Assembly (NCBI RefSeq): GCF_036240795.1
Contig: NZ_CP108454.1
Span: 7,252,001-7,316,000, forward strand
Reading direction: 5' to 3'
Length of the DNA: 64,000 bases
Source: Streptomyces sp. NBC_01268
Lineage (GTDB): Bacteria > Actinomycetota > Actinomycetes > Streptomycetales > Streptomycetaceae
Each line of letters starts with the position of its first letter. Position 1 is the first letter of the stretch. The position numbers and the translations under genes were made by a program. This document shows positions 1 to 8,121 of the stretch, in pieces. A model generated the notes under the pieces. That model saw only the letters and a program-made list of their open reading frames with translations. It was not told where the DNA came from and made no database searches.

Positions 1-28
1 CCGCCTCGCGACCACGAGGGACAGTCCA

Positions 29-448
29 TTGCGGCAGGCCGAGCAGCTGCGAGACGCGCTCGAACCGTCCGACATGGACATCGTCTACCTGCTCGGCCAC
101 TGCGAGAGCACGGGCCCCTTGGGGCGAACACAGGCCCTGGTCTTTCCCGACCGGACGCTGACCAGGGACGACATCGCGGTGTGGGCCCGCGACAAGTGGC
201 CGAGAACCATGGGGAGGGCCGCCGGCCGCTCGTCCTCCTCAACGCCTGTTACACGGCGGAGGTCGTGGCATCGACCATGGCCGGATTCGTCACCAACTTC
301 GTCGCTCCCTGCGGACGGTTCCATGTTCGCCTGGTACAGCATCGGACTGGTCATCGGGATGGCCGTGTACCTCGTCCTCCACCTCATCCTGAACGGCAAG
401 GCCGGAACGGCGGTCGTCCTTGGGGGTGACGATCCTCAGAAGAGCTGA
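29..448 (+). pseudogene. CHAT-like domain protein remnant, frameshifted
   Basis: The reading frame opening at 29 gives a stretch (IVYLLGHCEST, then FPDRTLTRDDIAVWA) resembling the GHG-loop half of a CHAT/caspase-like domain. The continuation typical of that domain, PLVLLNACYTAEVVAS with its LNAC core, is in a different frame, so a frameshift lies at about 200-225. The original frame is resumed by about 323, where it encodes a hydrophobic segment (WYSIGLVIGMAVYLVLHLIL) and stops at 446-448. The 5' end may lie outside the window. I read this as a decayed CHAT-domain gene; a sequencing error is possible. The CHAT assignment rests on motif resemblance only. Confidence 0.45.
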
Positions 449-480
449 CGGCTCAGGAGGTGCGACTCGGTCGCTCGCGT

Positions 481-530
481 GTCCGCGTGCGGCCCTGGGC
501 CCCTGGGCCGGCAGGGTTCCGCACGCGGAC
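481..530. terminator. Hairpin downstream of rpsN
   Basis: A perfect 12-bp inverted repeat (GTCCGCGTGCGG at 481-492, complement at 519-530) encloses a GC-rich loop. It lies between the end of the CHAT remnant and the 3' end of rpsN, so it could end transcripts from both sides. No U-tract follows, which is usual in this genome. Confidence 0.55.
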
Positions 531-558
531 GAGAGTCGGACCGGTGTCGGGTCCCCTC

Positions 559-864
559 CTACCAGGAGGACTTGACGACCCCTGGCAGGAAGCCGGCGTG
601 GGCCGCCTCGCGTGTCCGTACGCGGGAGAGGCCGAACCTGCGCAGGTAGCCGCGGGGGCGGCCGTCCACGCTGTCGCGGTTGCGTACGCGCGTGGCGCTG
701 GCGTCGCGTGGCTGGCGTCGCAACTCCGCGCGTGCGGCGTCCCGTTCGGCCGTCGTGGAGGACGGGCGGCGGATGACGTCCTTGAGTTCGGCCCGCCGGG
801 CGGCGTACCGCTCGACGGTCTCCCTGCGCTGGTCGTTCTTCGCGATCCTGCTCCGCTTGGCCAT
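559..864 (-). CDS. rpsN: 30S ribosomal protein S14, zinc-independent paralogue
   Basis: A 101-residue S14 (starts [12 protein letters not shown]-terminal motif [24 protein letters not shown]). It has no Cys residues, whereas the short zinc-binding S14 carries a CxxC...CxxC ribbon, so this is the zinc-free 'C-minus' form. It assembles into the small-subunit head. The ATG overlaps the stop of upstream rpmB (TGATG), implying translational coupling. In actinobacteria such duplicates are kept under the zinc repressor Zur and replace zinc-binding copies in zinc shortage. The Zur-like site at 1158-1172 and the zinc-free L28, L33, L31 and S18 nearby support the same job here. Confidence 0.95.
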   Translation of the reverse strand: MAKRSRIAKNDQRRETVERYAARRAELKDVIRRPSSTTAERDAARAELRRQPRDASATRVRNRDSVDGRPRGYLRRFGLSRVRTREAAHAGFLPGVVKSSW

Positions 865-1100
865 CAGACCTTCCCGCCTCGTGCGCGGATGCGTGCCACG
901 GCGGCCTCGATGCCGATCGCGTCCACCGTCCTGATCGCCCTGGCGCTGAGCGTCAGGCGGACGTGTCGGCCCTCGCCGGCCAGCCAGTAGCGCTTGCGCT
1001 GGACGTTCGGGTCGAAGCGACGCGAGGTGCGTCGGTGGGAGTGGGAGATGGTGTTGCCGAATCCCGTCTTGGCGCCGGTGAGTTGACAGTGGGCTGACAT
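864..1100 (-). CDS. rpmB: 50S ribosomal protein L28, zinc-independent paralogue
   Basis: A 78-residue L28 ([16 protein letters not shown], then [14 protein letters not shown]). It retains one N-terminal Cys but lacks the paired CxxC of the zinc form, so it is the C-minus version. The frame could open further upstream, but the ATG at 1098-1100 has a purine-rich AGGAAAGG about 7-14 nt before it and matches the family N-terminus exactly. It is first in a two-gene minus-strand unit with rpsN, divergent from rpmG. The roughly 85-bp region between them holds the putative Zur box, so both directions could be repressed by zinc-loaded Zur. Confidence 0.95.
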   Translation of the reverse strand: MSAHCQLTGAKTGFGNTISHSHRRTSRRFDPNVQRKRYWLAGEGRHVRLTLSARAIRTVDAIGIEAAVARIRARGGKV

Positions 1101-1150
1101 GGCTGCCGCCACCTTTCCTGCTGGCTCGGTGTGCTGCTCACGGTACGGTA

Positions 1151-1178
1151 TTGGAAATGAAAACCGTTCCCATATACT
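1151..1178 (+). promoter_or_regulatory. Predicted rpmG promoter, apparently leaderless
   Basis: TTGGAA (1151-1156) and TATACT (1173-1178) are separated by 16 bp, a good match to a housekeeping sigma promoter. The ATG of rpmG begins at 1186, seven bases after the -10 hexamer, where transcription would be expected to start, and there is no room for a ribosome-binding site. This predicts a leaderless mRNA. Confidence 0.55.
1158..1172. promoter_or_regulatory. Putative Zur operator (7-1-7 inverted repeat)
   Basis: TGAAAACCGTTCCCA is a 7-1-7 inverted repeat (5 of 7 positions paired) resembling the actinobacterial Zur/Fur consensus TGAAAATGATTTTCA. It sits entirely between the predicted -35 and -10 of rpmG, where a bound repressor would block RNA polymerase. 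It also lies upstream of the divergent rpmB-rpsN unit. All flanking ribosomal genes are zinc-free paralogues, the classic Zur regulon. Confidence 0.6.
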
Positions 1179-1185
1179 ACCGGGC

Positions 1186-1350
1186 ATGGCACGCAACGAG
1201 ATCCGCCCCGTCATCAAGCTCCGCTCCACGGCGGGCACCGGGTTCACCTACGTGACGCGCAAGAACCGGCGCAACGACCCCGACCGCCTGGTGCTCCGCA
1301 AGTACGACCCCGTGGTCGGCCGGCACGTCGACTTCCGCGAAGAGCGCTGA
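1186..1350 (+). CDS. rpmG: 50S ribosomal protein L33, zinc-independent paralogue
   Basis: A 54-residue L33 ([20 protein letters not shown], then [19 protein letters not shown]). All four cysteines of the zinc-ribbon form are absent; [10 protein letters not shown] and KYDPVVGRH replace the Cys-containing loops. It opens the plus-strand unit rpmG-rpmE-cobW-like-rpsR. The start at 1186 is fixed by homology and by its position directly behind a -10 hexamer. Confidence 0.95.
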   Translation: MARNEIRPVIKLRSTAGTGFTYVTRKNRRNDPDRLVLRKYDPVVGRHVDFREER

Positions 1351-1401
1351 CCCTCCCCGCCCGACCCGCGAACCCCGACCCCGACCCCGAAAGGTCCTGC
1401 C

Positions 1402-1647
1402 ATGAAGCCCGGAATCCACCCCGCCTACGAGCCCGTCGTCTTCCGCGACCCCGCCTCCGGCACCGCTTTCCTCACCCGCTCCACGATGACCGGCGACAAG
1501 ACCGTCGCATGGGAGGACGGCCACACCTACCCGGTCGTCGACGTCGAGATCTCCTCGGCGAGCCACCCCTTCTCCACGGGCACCGCCCGCGTCCTCGACA
1601 CCGCCGGCCGCGTCGAGAAGTTCCAGCGCCGCTACGGAGCCCGTTGA
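1402..1647 (+). CDS. rpmE: 50S ribosomal protein L31 type B, zinc-independent
   Basis: An 81-residue type-B L31 ([16 protein letters not shown], then [14 protein letters not shown] and a C-terminal KFQRRYG). It lacks Cys residues, unlike the zinc-binding L31 used in zinc-replete cells. GAAAGG upstream acts as ribosome-binding site. Its TGA overlaps the ATG of the next gene (TGATG at 1645-1649), coupling ribosome remodelling with the metallochaperone-like protein. Confidence 0.95.
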   Translation: MKPGIHPAYEPVVFRDPASGTAFLTRSTMTGDKTVAWEDGHTYPVVDVEISSASHPFSTGTARVLDTAGRVEKFQRRYGAR

Positions 1648-2798
1648 TGGACCGGGGACACCGGATGCCCGTCGTGATCGTCGCCGGGCTCCACGCCGAC
1701 GCCCGCAAGGAAGTCGTCGAACGCCTCCTGCGGACCGTTCCGGGAAGCGTCGCGCTCCACCACGATCTCGCCCGAGCACCCGAGGGCACGGTGCTGCGCC
1801 TCGTCCGCGACGCCTCCGGCACCGTCTCCTGCGGCCACACCCCGCTGGTCAACGACTGTGCCTGCTGCGCGCTGCGCGAAGACCTCGTCCCGGAACTGGA
1901 ACGGATGGCGGACGGCGGTCTGACCCGGCTCGCCGTGGTCGAGCTGTGGGACTCGGTCGAACCGAAGGGCATGGCGGAGGTCATCGCCGCCCACGGCGGC
2001 GCCCGCCTTGCCCTGACGAACGTGATCACCGCCGTGGACCCCGCGCTCGTCCTGCCCTGCCTGGGCAACGGCGACGACCTCGCCGAGGCCGGCCTGGCCG
2101 CCGCCCCCACCGACCGGCGGACCGTCGGCGACACCTGGGCCCGCCAACTGGAGTACGCGCCCGTCCTCGCCGTCGTCGCCAACGACCAGGCGGACGACGA
2201 GGACCACGCCCTCCTCGCACAGCTCCATCCCACCGCCCGGCGCGTCCCGGCCGGCTCCGGCGAGCTCGCCGAAGCCGCGTTCGCAGGCTTCGACGTCGAA
2301 GCCGCGGCAGCCGCCCAGCACCCCGCGTGCGCGCTCCTGCCCCAGGACGCCGACGAGGCAGGCGTCACCACCTACGTCTGGCGCCGCCACCGGCCGTTCC
2401 ACCCGGAACGGCTCTACCAGGCGCTCGAGGACCTGTGCTGCGCCGCCGCCCGCAGCCGCGGCCGGTTCTGGCTCGCCGACCGTCCCGACGCCCTGCTCGC
2501 CTGGGACGCGGCAGGCGGAGCGCTGTGCGTGGAGAACGCCGGCCCATGGCTGGCGTCACTGCCCGACGCCGCCTGGGAGCTGGTGCCGCCCGTCCGCCGG
2601 GCGGCAGCCGCCCTCGACTGGCACCCCGAACACGGCGACTGCTGCCAGCACCTCGTCTTCACCTCGCCCGGCCTCGACCGCGAGGGGCTCGAAGCACTCC
2701 TCGAGTCCTGCCTGCTGACGGACGCCGAGTACCAGGCGGGGCGCGAGGCGTGGAAGCGGCTGCCCGCGGCCTTCGACTCCCTCCTCGACGCCGCCTGA
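1647..2798 (+). CDS. COG0523/CobW-family protein with degenerate GTPase motifs
   Basis: A 383-residue protein of the G3E/COG0523 family, whose members deliver zinc or other metals and hydrolyse GTP. The family CxCC metal motif is intact (NDCACC, residues 69-74) and the C-terminal CobW domain is recognisable ([18 protein letters not shown], then GDCCQHLVF near residue 335). The P-loop is not intact: [17 protein letters not shown] occupies residues 9-24 where GxxGxGK(S/T) is expected, and the NKxD-like site reads ANDQADD. So it probably binds metal but may not hydrolyse GTP. The start is set by the 1-nt overlap with rpmE; the same frame extends upstream only as a shadow of rpmE. It sits inside the zinc-starvation operon, before rpsR. 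Confidence 0.85.
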   Translation: MDRGHRMPVVIVAGLHADARKEVVERLLRTVPGSVALHHDLARAPEGTVLRLVRDASGTVSCGHTPLVNDCACCALREDLVPELERMADGGLTRLAVVELWDSVEPKGMAEVIAAHGGARLALTNVITAVDPALVLPCLGNGDDLAEAGLAAAPTDRRTVGDTWARQLEYAPVLAVVANDQADDEDHALLAQLHPTARRVPAGSGELAEAAFAGFDVEAAAAAQHPACALLPQDADEAGVTTYVWRRHRPFHPERLYQALEDLCCAAARSRGRFWLADRPDALLAWDAAGGALCVENAGPWLASLPDAAWELVPPVRRAAAALDWHPEHGDCCQHLVFTSPGLDREGLEALLESCLLTDAEYQAGREAWKRLPAAFDSLLDAA

Positions 2799-2842
2799 CC
2801 TCGTACGACCCCACTGACACGCTCATCCGAAGGAGCCCTCCC

Positions 2843-3079
2843 ATGGCCCGAAGCGCCGACCCCCGCAAGCCCGTGACGTCCCGCCGCAACCCGCTCGACG
2901 CGGCCGGCGTCACGTACGTCGACTACAAGGACACCGACCTGCTCCGGAAGTTCGTCTCCGACCGCGGCAAGATCCGCAGCCGCCGCGTCACCCACGTGAC
3001 CGCCCAGCAGCAGCGCGCCCTCGCCACCGCCATCAAGAACGCCCGGGAGACGGGCCTGTTGCCGTACGCCGGGCGCTGA
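2843..3079 (+). CDS. rpsR: 30S ribosomal protein S18, second paralogue
   Basis: A 78-residue S18 ([20 protein letters not shown], then [20 protein letters not shown]). Cysteines of the zinc-binding version (near KKKxCxFC) are missing, so this is the zinc-free copy. AAGGAG at 2830-2835 lies 7 nt before the ATG. It is the last gene of the plus-strand unit and is followed by a strong hairpin. Confidence 0.95.
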   Translation: MARSADPRKPVTSRRNPLDAAGVTYVDYKDTDLLRKFVSDRGKIRSRRVTHVTAQQQRALATAIKNARETGLLPYAGR

Positions 3080-3098
3080 CCCCGTCCGCTCGCACCGT

Positions 3099-3144
3099 CG
3101 GCTGCTCCCGTTGCGGCCGACCTCGGCCGCAACGGGAGCAGCCG
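3099..3144. terminator. Strong hairpin after rpsR
   Basis: A perfect 22-bp inverted repeat with two intervening bases (CGGCTGCTCCCGTTGCGG... at 3099-3120 and its complement at 3123-3144) ends the zinc-starvation operon. Confidence 0.8.
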
Positions 3145-3313
3145 CACCGGCACCACCCGGGACGGCGGGCGGACGACGGCCGGGCGGCCTGTTCCGCGTC
3201 AAGAAGCCGTCAGGAGCGGGGTGTGCGGCGCAAGGAACGCGCCAGGACGGGCGGAAACGGGCCGGTCGGGGGCCGACGCTGAGCGGAGTTCGATCCGAAG
3301 GAGTTCCCCGGCC

Positions 3314-3945
3314 ATGACCGCACCCACCACGTCGCCCGCCGAGAAGGCGGCCGATCCCGAGCCTCCCGATACCGGTGCGCGGCACAAGCTGACCGCCGTC
3401 ACCGGACTCGCCGCGCTCTCGCTCGACGCGATGGCGTCCGTCGCGTCCTCGTCTTCGAGGCCGTCCACCGGGCGTACAGCCGGATCGGCGAGCGCCTGGG
3501 CGTCGGCCGGGTCCCCGAGCCCCCGCACCGCGAGCGCTCGCTCGTCCTCGTGCCGGTCTCCTCGCTGACCCGGCTCACCAGCGAGGCCCTCACCGCCGCC
3601 GTCTCGCTCGGCGACGAGGTCCGGGCGGTGACCGTGTGCCACCCGGACCCGGAGGACCGGGTGGCCACCGAGGCCCTGGAACGCGACTGGGCGCTGTGGA
3701 ACCCGGGCGTACCCCTGGTCCGGCTCCCGGCCGAGCGGCGCGCGCTCGGCCGGCCCATCAGCGCGTACGTCCGCGAGCTGCGCGCGGCCGAGCCCGCCAC
3801 CCGGGTGACCGTGCTGGTCCCCGAGGCGTAGCCGGAGCACCTCTGGCAGCGACTGCTGCAGAACCGGCGAGGCGCGGTCGTCGCCCACGCCGTCCGCCGG
3901 GACACCGATGCCGTGATCTGCCGGCTGAGGTTCCGGCTCGGTCCT
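3314..3945 (+). pseudogene. APC-family amino-acid permease gene with central deletion
   Basis: An ATG with an AAGGAG-type site opens a frame matching the N-terminus of Streptomyces APC permeases (RHKLTAVTGLAALSLDAMASVA). At about 3440-3446 this jumps, in another frame, to the soluble C-terminal part: VLVFEAVHRAYSRIGERLG, then SLVLVPVSSLTRLT, then RPISAYVRELRA. All transmembrane segments between are missing. A TAG at 3829-3831 interrupts the C-terminal domain, whose sequence continues in frame as PEHLWQRLLQNRRG and VICRLRFRL. Deletion, frameshift and nonsense codon together make a functional product very unlikely. The family call is from recognised motifs. Confidence 0.75.
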
Positions 3946-4004
3946 CGCCGGCCGACGTGGACGCCGGGGCGGCGGTCCCGGTCAGGCCTCGGCCCCGGCA
4001 GGAA

Positions 4005-4125
4005 CGTGCGGGTGGCAGGCGCGGACTCGCCCGTGGCGGCGACGGCGGACTCGTCGACGGAGGCGATCCTGGCCACGAGGGCGCCGTCCGCCGGGATCGG
4101 TTCTCTGCGCTCGGCCCTCGGTCCC
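4005..4125 (-). pseudogene. Remnant of a KdpB-like P-type ATPase
   Basis: The minus strand encodes a fragment reading IPADGALVARIASVDESAV then TGESAPATR, with no start or stop of its own. It matches the actuator-domain region of P-type ATPases, including the TGES motif and the KdpB-like DESA(I)TGESAP block, with two extra residues before TGES. Nothing else of the gene is visible on either side. It is debris between the permease pseudogene and the SulP gene. Confidence 0.45.
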
Positions 4126-4153
4126 GTGCGAGGTGGCCGGTGGCGCCGTCTTC

Positions 4154-5656
4154 TCAGCCCGCCGCCGTGAGGTCGCGGCTGAGGGAGTCGTGCAGGCGGG
4201 CGCTGGGTTCGTTGAGGCCGGTGATCCGCACGGTCTTGCCGCGCTGGGCGTAGCGGTGCTCGATCGCGTCGAGTGCCGCCACCGAGGAGGCGTCCCATAT
4301 GTGGGCGGCCGAGAGGTCGATGACGACCTTGTCGGGGTCGCCGGCGTAGTCGAAGCGGCCGACGAGCTCGTTGGAGGAGGCGAAGAAGAGCTGGCCGGTG
4401 ACCGCGTAGACGGCCTGGCCACCGTCGGGGTCGGTGACCGAGGTGACGTCCGCGAGGCGGGCGACGCGCCGGGCGAAGATGATCATCGCGGTGACGGAGC
4501 CCGTGACCACGCCCACGGCCAGGTTGTGGGTGGCGACCACGCACCCCACGGTGACGCACATGACGGTGATCTCGCCCGCCGGCATCCGCTTCAGCGTCCT
4601 GGGCGCGACGGAGTGCCAGTCGAAGGTCGCGAAGCAGACCATCACCATGACGGCGACCAGGGCGGCCATGGGGATGTCGGAGACGACGGGCCCGAAGACG
4701 ATGCACAGCACCATCAGGAACACGCCGGAGAGGAAGGTGGACAGCCGGGTCCGCGCGCCGGAGACCTTCACGTTGATCATGGTCTGGCCGATCATGGCGC
4801 AGCCGCCCATACCGCCGAAGAAGCCCGTGACGATGTTCGCGACGCCCTGCCCGACGGCCTCGCGGGTCTTCGACGAGCGGGTGTCGGTGATCTCGTCGAC
4901 CAGCTGCGCGGTCATCAGGGACTCCATCAGCCCGACGAGCGCCATGGCGAACGCGTACGGGGCGACGGTGGTCAGCGTGTCGAGCGTGAAGGGCACGTCG
5001 GGCAGTCCGGGGACCGGCAGCGAGGACGGGAGCGCGCCCTTGTCGCCGACGGTCGGCACGGCGATGCCCGCGGCGACGGTGATCACCGTGAGGATCACGA
5101 TCGAGACCAGCGGGGCCGGGACCGCGGTGGTGATCCTCGGGAAGAGGACCATGAGTGCCAGACCGGCCGCGAACAGGGGGTACACGGCCCACGGAACGTT
5201 CCACAGCTGCGGCACCTGGGCCATGAACACCAGGATCGCGAGGGAGTTGACGAAACCGACCATCACCGAGCGCGGGATGAATCGCATCAGCCTGCCCACG
5301 CCCAGCGCGCCCAGCACGATCTGGAGGATCCCGGCCAGGATCACCGCCGCCACGAGGTACCCGAAGCCGTGCTGCCGGTTGAGCGGCGCGATGACCAGGG
5401 CCACCGCACCGGTGGCGGCGGAGATCATCGCCGGCCGGCCGCCGACGACGGCGATCGTGACCGCCATCGTGAAGGAGGCGAACAGGCCGATCGCCGGGTC
5501 CACGCCGGCGATGATCGAGAAGGAGATGGCCTCCGGTATCAGCGCCAGTGCGACCACGAGCCCGGCGAGCACCTCGGTGCGCAGCACCTTCGGCGAGAGC
5601 AGGCCCGGGCGGAAGGAGCGCGGCCTGGCGGGTACGGAAACAGCGGAGTCGGGCAA
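4154..5656 (-). CDS. SulP-family anion permease with STAS domain
   Basis: About 500 residues. The N-terminal part is a SulP transporter with many hydrophobic helices, starting at TEVLAGLVVALALIPEAISF and including GLFASFTMAVTIAVVGG. The last ~100 residues form a cytoplasmic STAS domain (VYAVTGQLFFASSNELV, then KVVIDLSAAHIWDASSVAALD). Family members carry sulfate, bicarbonate or other anions across the inner membrane; the substrate cannot be read here. The start is uncertain: the frame is open far upstream, and the TTG at 5654-5656 gives an N-terminus LPDSAVSVPARPRSFRP of plausible length. It is a single gene, with pseudogenes downstream. Confidence 0.85.
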   Translation of the reverse strand: MPDSAVSVPARPRSFRPGLLSPKVLRTEVLAGLVVALALIPEAISFSIIAGVDPAIGLFASFTMAVTIAVVGGRPAMISAATGAVALVIAPLNRQHGFGYLVAAVILAGILQIVLGALGVGRLMRFIPRSVMVGFVNSLAILVFMAQVPQLWNVPWAVYPLFAAGLALMVLFPRITTAVPAPLVSIVILTVITVAAGIAVPTVGDKGALPSSLPVPGLPDVPFTLDTLTTVAPYAFAMALVGLMESLMTAQLVDEITDTRSSKTREAVGQGVANIVTGFFGGMGGCAMIGQTMINVKVSGARTRLSTFLSGVFLMVLCIVFGPVVSDIPMAALVAVMVMVCFATFDWHSVAPRTLKRMPAGEITVMCVTVGCVVATHNLAVGVVTGSVTAMIIFARRVARLADVTSVTDPDGGQAVYAVTGQLFFASSNELVGRFDYAGDPDKVVIDLSAAHIWDASSVAALDAIEHRYAQRGKTVRITGLNEPSARLHDSLSRDLTAAG

Positions 5657-6019
5657 GGAGGGCAGACCTGTCGGGCGGGCACACCGCCGGCGGGCAGGCG
5701 AGCATACGGGAGAAGGAACGATCCTCCACGGTACCGGCGACGCGACCCGGCGGAACACGGCCCCCTGCGGGGCGGTCGGCCCGCGCCCTTCGCGACGTCG
5801 ACGGCGGGCCCCCGGCCGACCGACGAGAACGAGCGAGGTGCTGCGGCAACGGTCGAGGGGGCTCGTCCTCGTGGGACGAAGGTCCCGTCTTTCGGAGGAC
5901 TTCCGTCCGTGCGGAAAGCGCGTCGAGGCGCCATGTCCTCGCCGCACCAGGTCAGTTGGGAAGCGTGCGGGCGGGCACCACCCGAAAACACCACCAAAGG
6001 CAGCACTTAGCCTGAAAGG
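5657..6019. other. Intergenic region between sulP and a divergent membrane gene
   Basis: No supported gene lies here. The long minus-strand frame crossing this stretch is the upstream extension of the SulP frame, without family similarity. Regulatory signals for both divergent genes must lie here. Just before the next start is GAAAGG, a plausible ribosome-binding site, and an AT-richer stretch ACTTAGCCT near 6007. Confidence 0.5.
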
Positions 6020-7036
6020 ATGAATTTCCGTACCGAAATGAAGCGAGCCGTCACACCGCGGGCCGCTTTGCTCGTCGTGGGCGTCCTCGTCCTGCAACTG
6101 CTCTTCATCGCCTCGTACGTCGGTGCCCTGCACCACCCGAAGCCGAAGGACGTCCCCTTCGGCGTGGTGGCCCCCAGCACGGTGTCGGCCCAGCTCGTCG
6201 GAGAGCTGGAGAAGATGCCCGGTGAGCCGCTCGACGCGCGCGTCGTCGCCGACGAGGCCACCGCCCGTGAGCAGATAGCGCAGCGCGAGATCGACGGGGC
6301 CCTGGTCGTCGACCCGGCCGGCCGCACGGACACCCTGCTCGTCGCGTCCGGCGGCGGCTCCGCGCTCTCCACGGGCCTGGAGAAGATGATCACCAAGGTG
6401 GAGGCCGCCCAGAACCGGCAGGTGAACACGGTCGACGTGGCTCCGGTGGCGGCGGGGGACTTCAACGCGCTCACGGCGTTCTACCTGGTCGTCGGCTGGT
6501 GTGTCGGCGGCTACATCTGCGCCTCCATCCTGGCCGTCAGCAGCGGCTCCCGGCCGGACAACAAGCCCCGGGCGCTCATCCGGCTCGGCGCCCTCGCCGT
6601 GTCCGCGGTCCTCGGCGGACTGGGCGGCGCGATCATCGTCGGCCCCGTCCTGAACGCCCTGCCCGGCAGCATCGCCGCCCTGTGGGGCCTGGGCGCCCTC
6701 GTGGTCTTCGGTGTCGGCGCCCTCACGCTCGCCCTGGAGTCGATCTTCGGCATCGTCGGCATCGGCCTCGCGATCCTGCTCATCGTGGTGATGGGCAATC
6801 CGAGCGCGGGAGGCGCCTTCCCGCTGCCGATGCTGCCGCCGTTCTGGCAGGCGATCGGCCCCTTCCTGCCGCCCGGTGCGGGCACCTGGGCGGCGCGCTC
6901 GATCGCGTACTTCCAGGGCAACGCCCTCGGCTCGTCCCTGCTGGTCCTCGGCTTCTGGGCGGCCCTCGGATCCGCCGTCACCCTGGCGATGGCGCGGCCC
7001 CGCCGCCCCCGCGACACGGCGGCCGTCACGAGCTGA
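6020..7036 (+). CDS. YhgE/Pip or ABC-2-type multi-pass membrane protein
   Basis: A 338-residue protein: one N-terminal helix (AALLVVGVLVLQLLFIAS), an extracytoplasmic stretch of roughly residues 40-150, then about five helices (FYLVVGWCVGGYICASIL; VLGGLGGAIIVGPVL; ALWGLGALVVFGVGAL; IVGIGLAILLIVVMGN; SLLVLGFWAALGSAVTLA). The PFWQAIGPFLPPGAG loop before the last helix resembles the YhgE/Pip/SNG1 branch of ABC-2 membrane proteins. No ATPase gene is adjacent. The function is unknown. GAAAGG lies just upstream of the ATG. Confidence 0.7.
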   Translation: MNFRTEMKRAVTPRAALLVVGVLVLQLLFIASYVGALHHPKPKDVPFGVVAPSTVSAQLVGELEKMPGEPLDARVVADEATAREQIAQREIDGALVVDPAGRTDTLLVASGGGSALSTGLEKMITKVEAAQNRQVNTVDVAPVAAGDFNALTAFYLVVGWCVGGYICASILAVSSGSRPDNKPRALIRLGALAVSAVLGGLGGAIIVGPVLNALPGSIAALWGLGALVVFGVGALTLALESIFGIVGIGLAILLIVVMGNPSAGGAFPLPMLPPFWQAIGPFLPPGAGTWAARSIAYFQGNALGSSLLVLGFWAALGSAVTLAMARPRRPRDTAAVTS

Positions 7037-7045
7037 CGGAAGCGG

Positions 7046-7102
7046 CACGGACGCGGCGAGGGTCCGGCACGCGGGACGTGCCGGACCCTCGCCGCGTCCG
7101 TG
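7046..7102. terminator. Bidirectional terminator between convergent genes
   Basis: A perfect 25-bp stem (CACGGACGCGGCGAGGGTCC... at 7046-7070, complement at 7078-7102) with a 7-nt loop. It separates the membrane gene ending at 7036 from the converging dehydratase gene ending at 7108. Confidence 0.85.
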
Positions 7103-7107
7103 ACCGG

Positions 7108-8121
7108 TCAGACCTGGTAGCGGTCCGGCGCGAACAGGTGCGGATGGGCGGCGACCCAGTCCGAGGTGCGGCGCAGGCCGTCCTCGAGGGAGACCCGGGG
7201 CTGCCAGCCGGCCCAGTCGCGGGCGCGCGTGTTGTCGGAGAGCAGGCGCTCGACCTCGCTGCCGGACGGGCGCAGCCGGGCACGGTCCACGACGACCTCC
7301 GCCGCTCGGCCCGAGGCCGTCACGAGCGCCCGCGCGAGGTCGCCGATGGAGATCTCGCGGCCGGTGCCGAGGTTCACCACGTGGCCGAGCGCACGGTCGC
7401 ACTCCGCCACGGCCAGGAAGCCCTCCGCGGTGTCGGTGACGTAGGTGAAGTCACGCGTCGGGGTGAGCGAGCCCAGCTTGATCTCCCGTGCGCCCGCATG
7501 CAGCTGCGCCAGGATGGTGGGGATGACCGCGCGTGCGGACTGGCGCGGCCCGTACGTGTTGAACGGCCGCACCACCGTCACCGGCAGCTCGAAGGCGTGG
7601 TGGAAGGAGAGGGCCATCATGTCCGCGCCGATCTTCGACGCCGAGTACGGCGACTGCGGCTGCAGCGGGTGCGACTCCGCGATGGGGGCGGTGAGGGCGG
7701 TGCCGTACACCTCGCTCGTGGAGGTGTGGACGAGACGGCGCACGCCGTGGCGGCGGCACGCCTCGGCGATGTGCTCGGTGCCCGTCACGTTCGTCTGCAC
7801 GTACGCGCCCGGCGACACGTAGCTGTACGGGATGCCGATCAGCGCCGCCAGGTGGAACACGGTGTCGCAGCCCGCGACGGCGTCGTCGACCCGGCCCGGG
7901 TCGCGGACGTCGCCCGCCCACATCTCCACCCGGTCGTCCTCCAGGTAGCGCGCCAGATGGCCCTTCTCCCCGTACGGCTTGTAGTGCACGAAGGCACGGA
8001 CCCGGGCGCCCCGCTCCACGAGCAGGTCCACGAGCGTCGATCCGATGAAGCCCTCGGCGCCGGTGACGAGGACGGTACGGCCCTCCCAGACGGAGGGGGC
8101 GGGGATCGGGGTGCCGGTCAT
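7108..8121 (-). CDS. Extended-SDR sugar-nucleotide 4,6-dehydratase/epimerase
   Basis: A 337-residue extended short-chain dehydrogenase. The Rossmann motif TGAEGFIGS is at residues 20-28. The active-site block STSEVYG (134-140) and YSASK (159-163) provide the catalytic Tyr and Lys; the T-S-E arrangement is that of nucleotide-sugar 4,6-dehydratases. RPFNTYGPRQ and DFTYVTDTAEGF are also typical. It probably acts in the cytoplasm on a UDP-, GDP- or dTDP-sugar. Its ATG overlaps the TGA of the MurG-like gene by 4 nt, so the two are co-translated and probably share a glycan pathway. The exact substrate cannot be told. Confidence 0.85.
   Translation of the reverse strand: MTGTPIPAPSVWEGRTVLVTGAEGFIGSTLVDLLVERGARVRAFVHYKPYGEKGHLARYLEDDRVEMWAGDVRDPGRVDDAVAGCDTVFHLAALIGIPYSYVSPGAYVQTNVTGTEHIAEACRRHGVRRLVHTSTSEVYGTALTAPIAESHPLQPQSPYSASKIGADMMALSFHHAFELPVTVVRPFNTYGPRQSARAVIPTILAQLHAGAREIKLGSLTPTRDFTYVTDTAEGFLAVAECDRALGHVVNLGTGREISIGDLARALVTASGRAAEVVVDRARLRPSGSEVERLLSDNTRARDWAGWQPRVSLEDGLRRTSDWVAAHPHLFAPDRYQV

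Noticed and set aside
3199..3888. Minus-strand frame opposite the permease pseudogene
   Set aside because: Composition like other shadows and no family similarity; the plus strand holds recognisable permease fragments.
5657..7402. N-terminal extension of the SulP frame (1082 residues in all)
   Set aside because: The upstream half is Arg/Ala/Gly-rich shadow sequence antisense to the YhgE-like gene; SulP homology begins near 5640.
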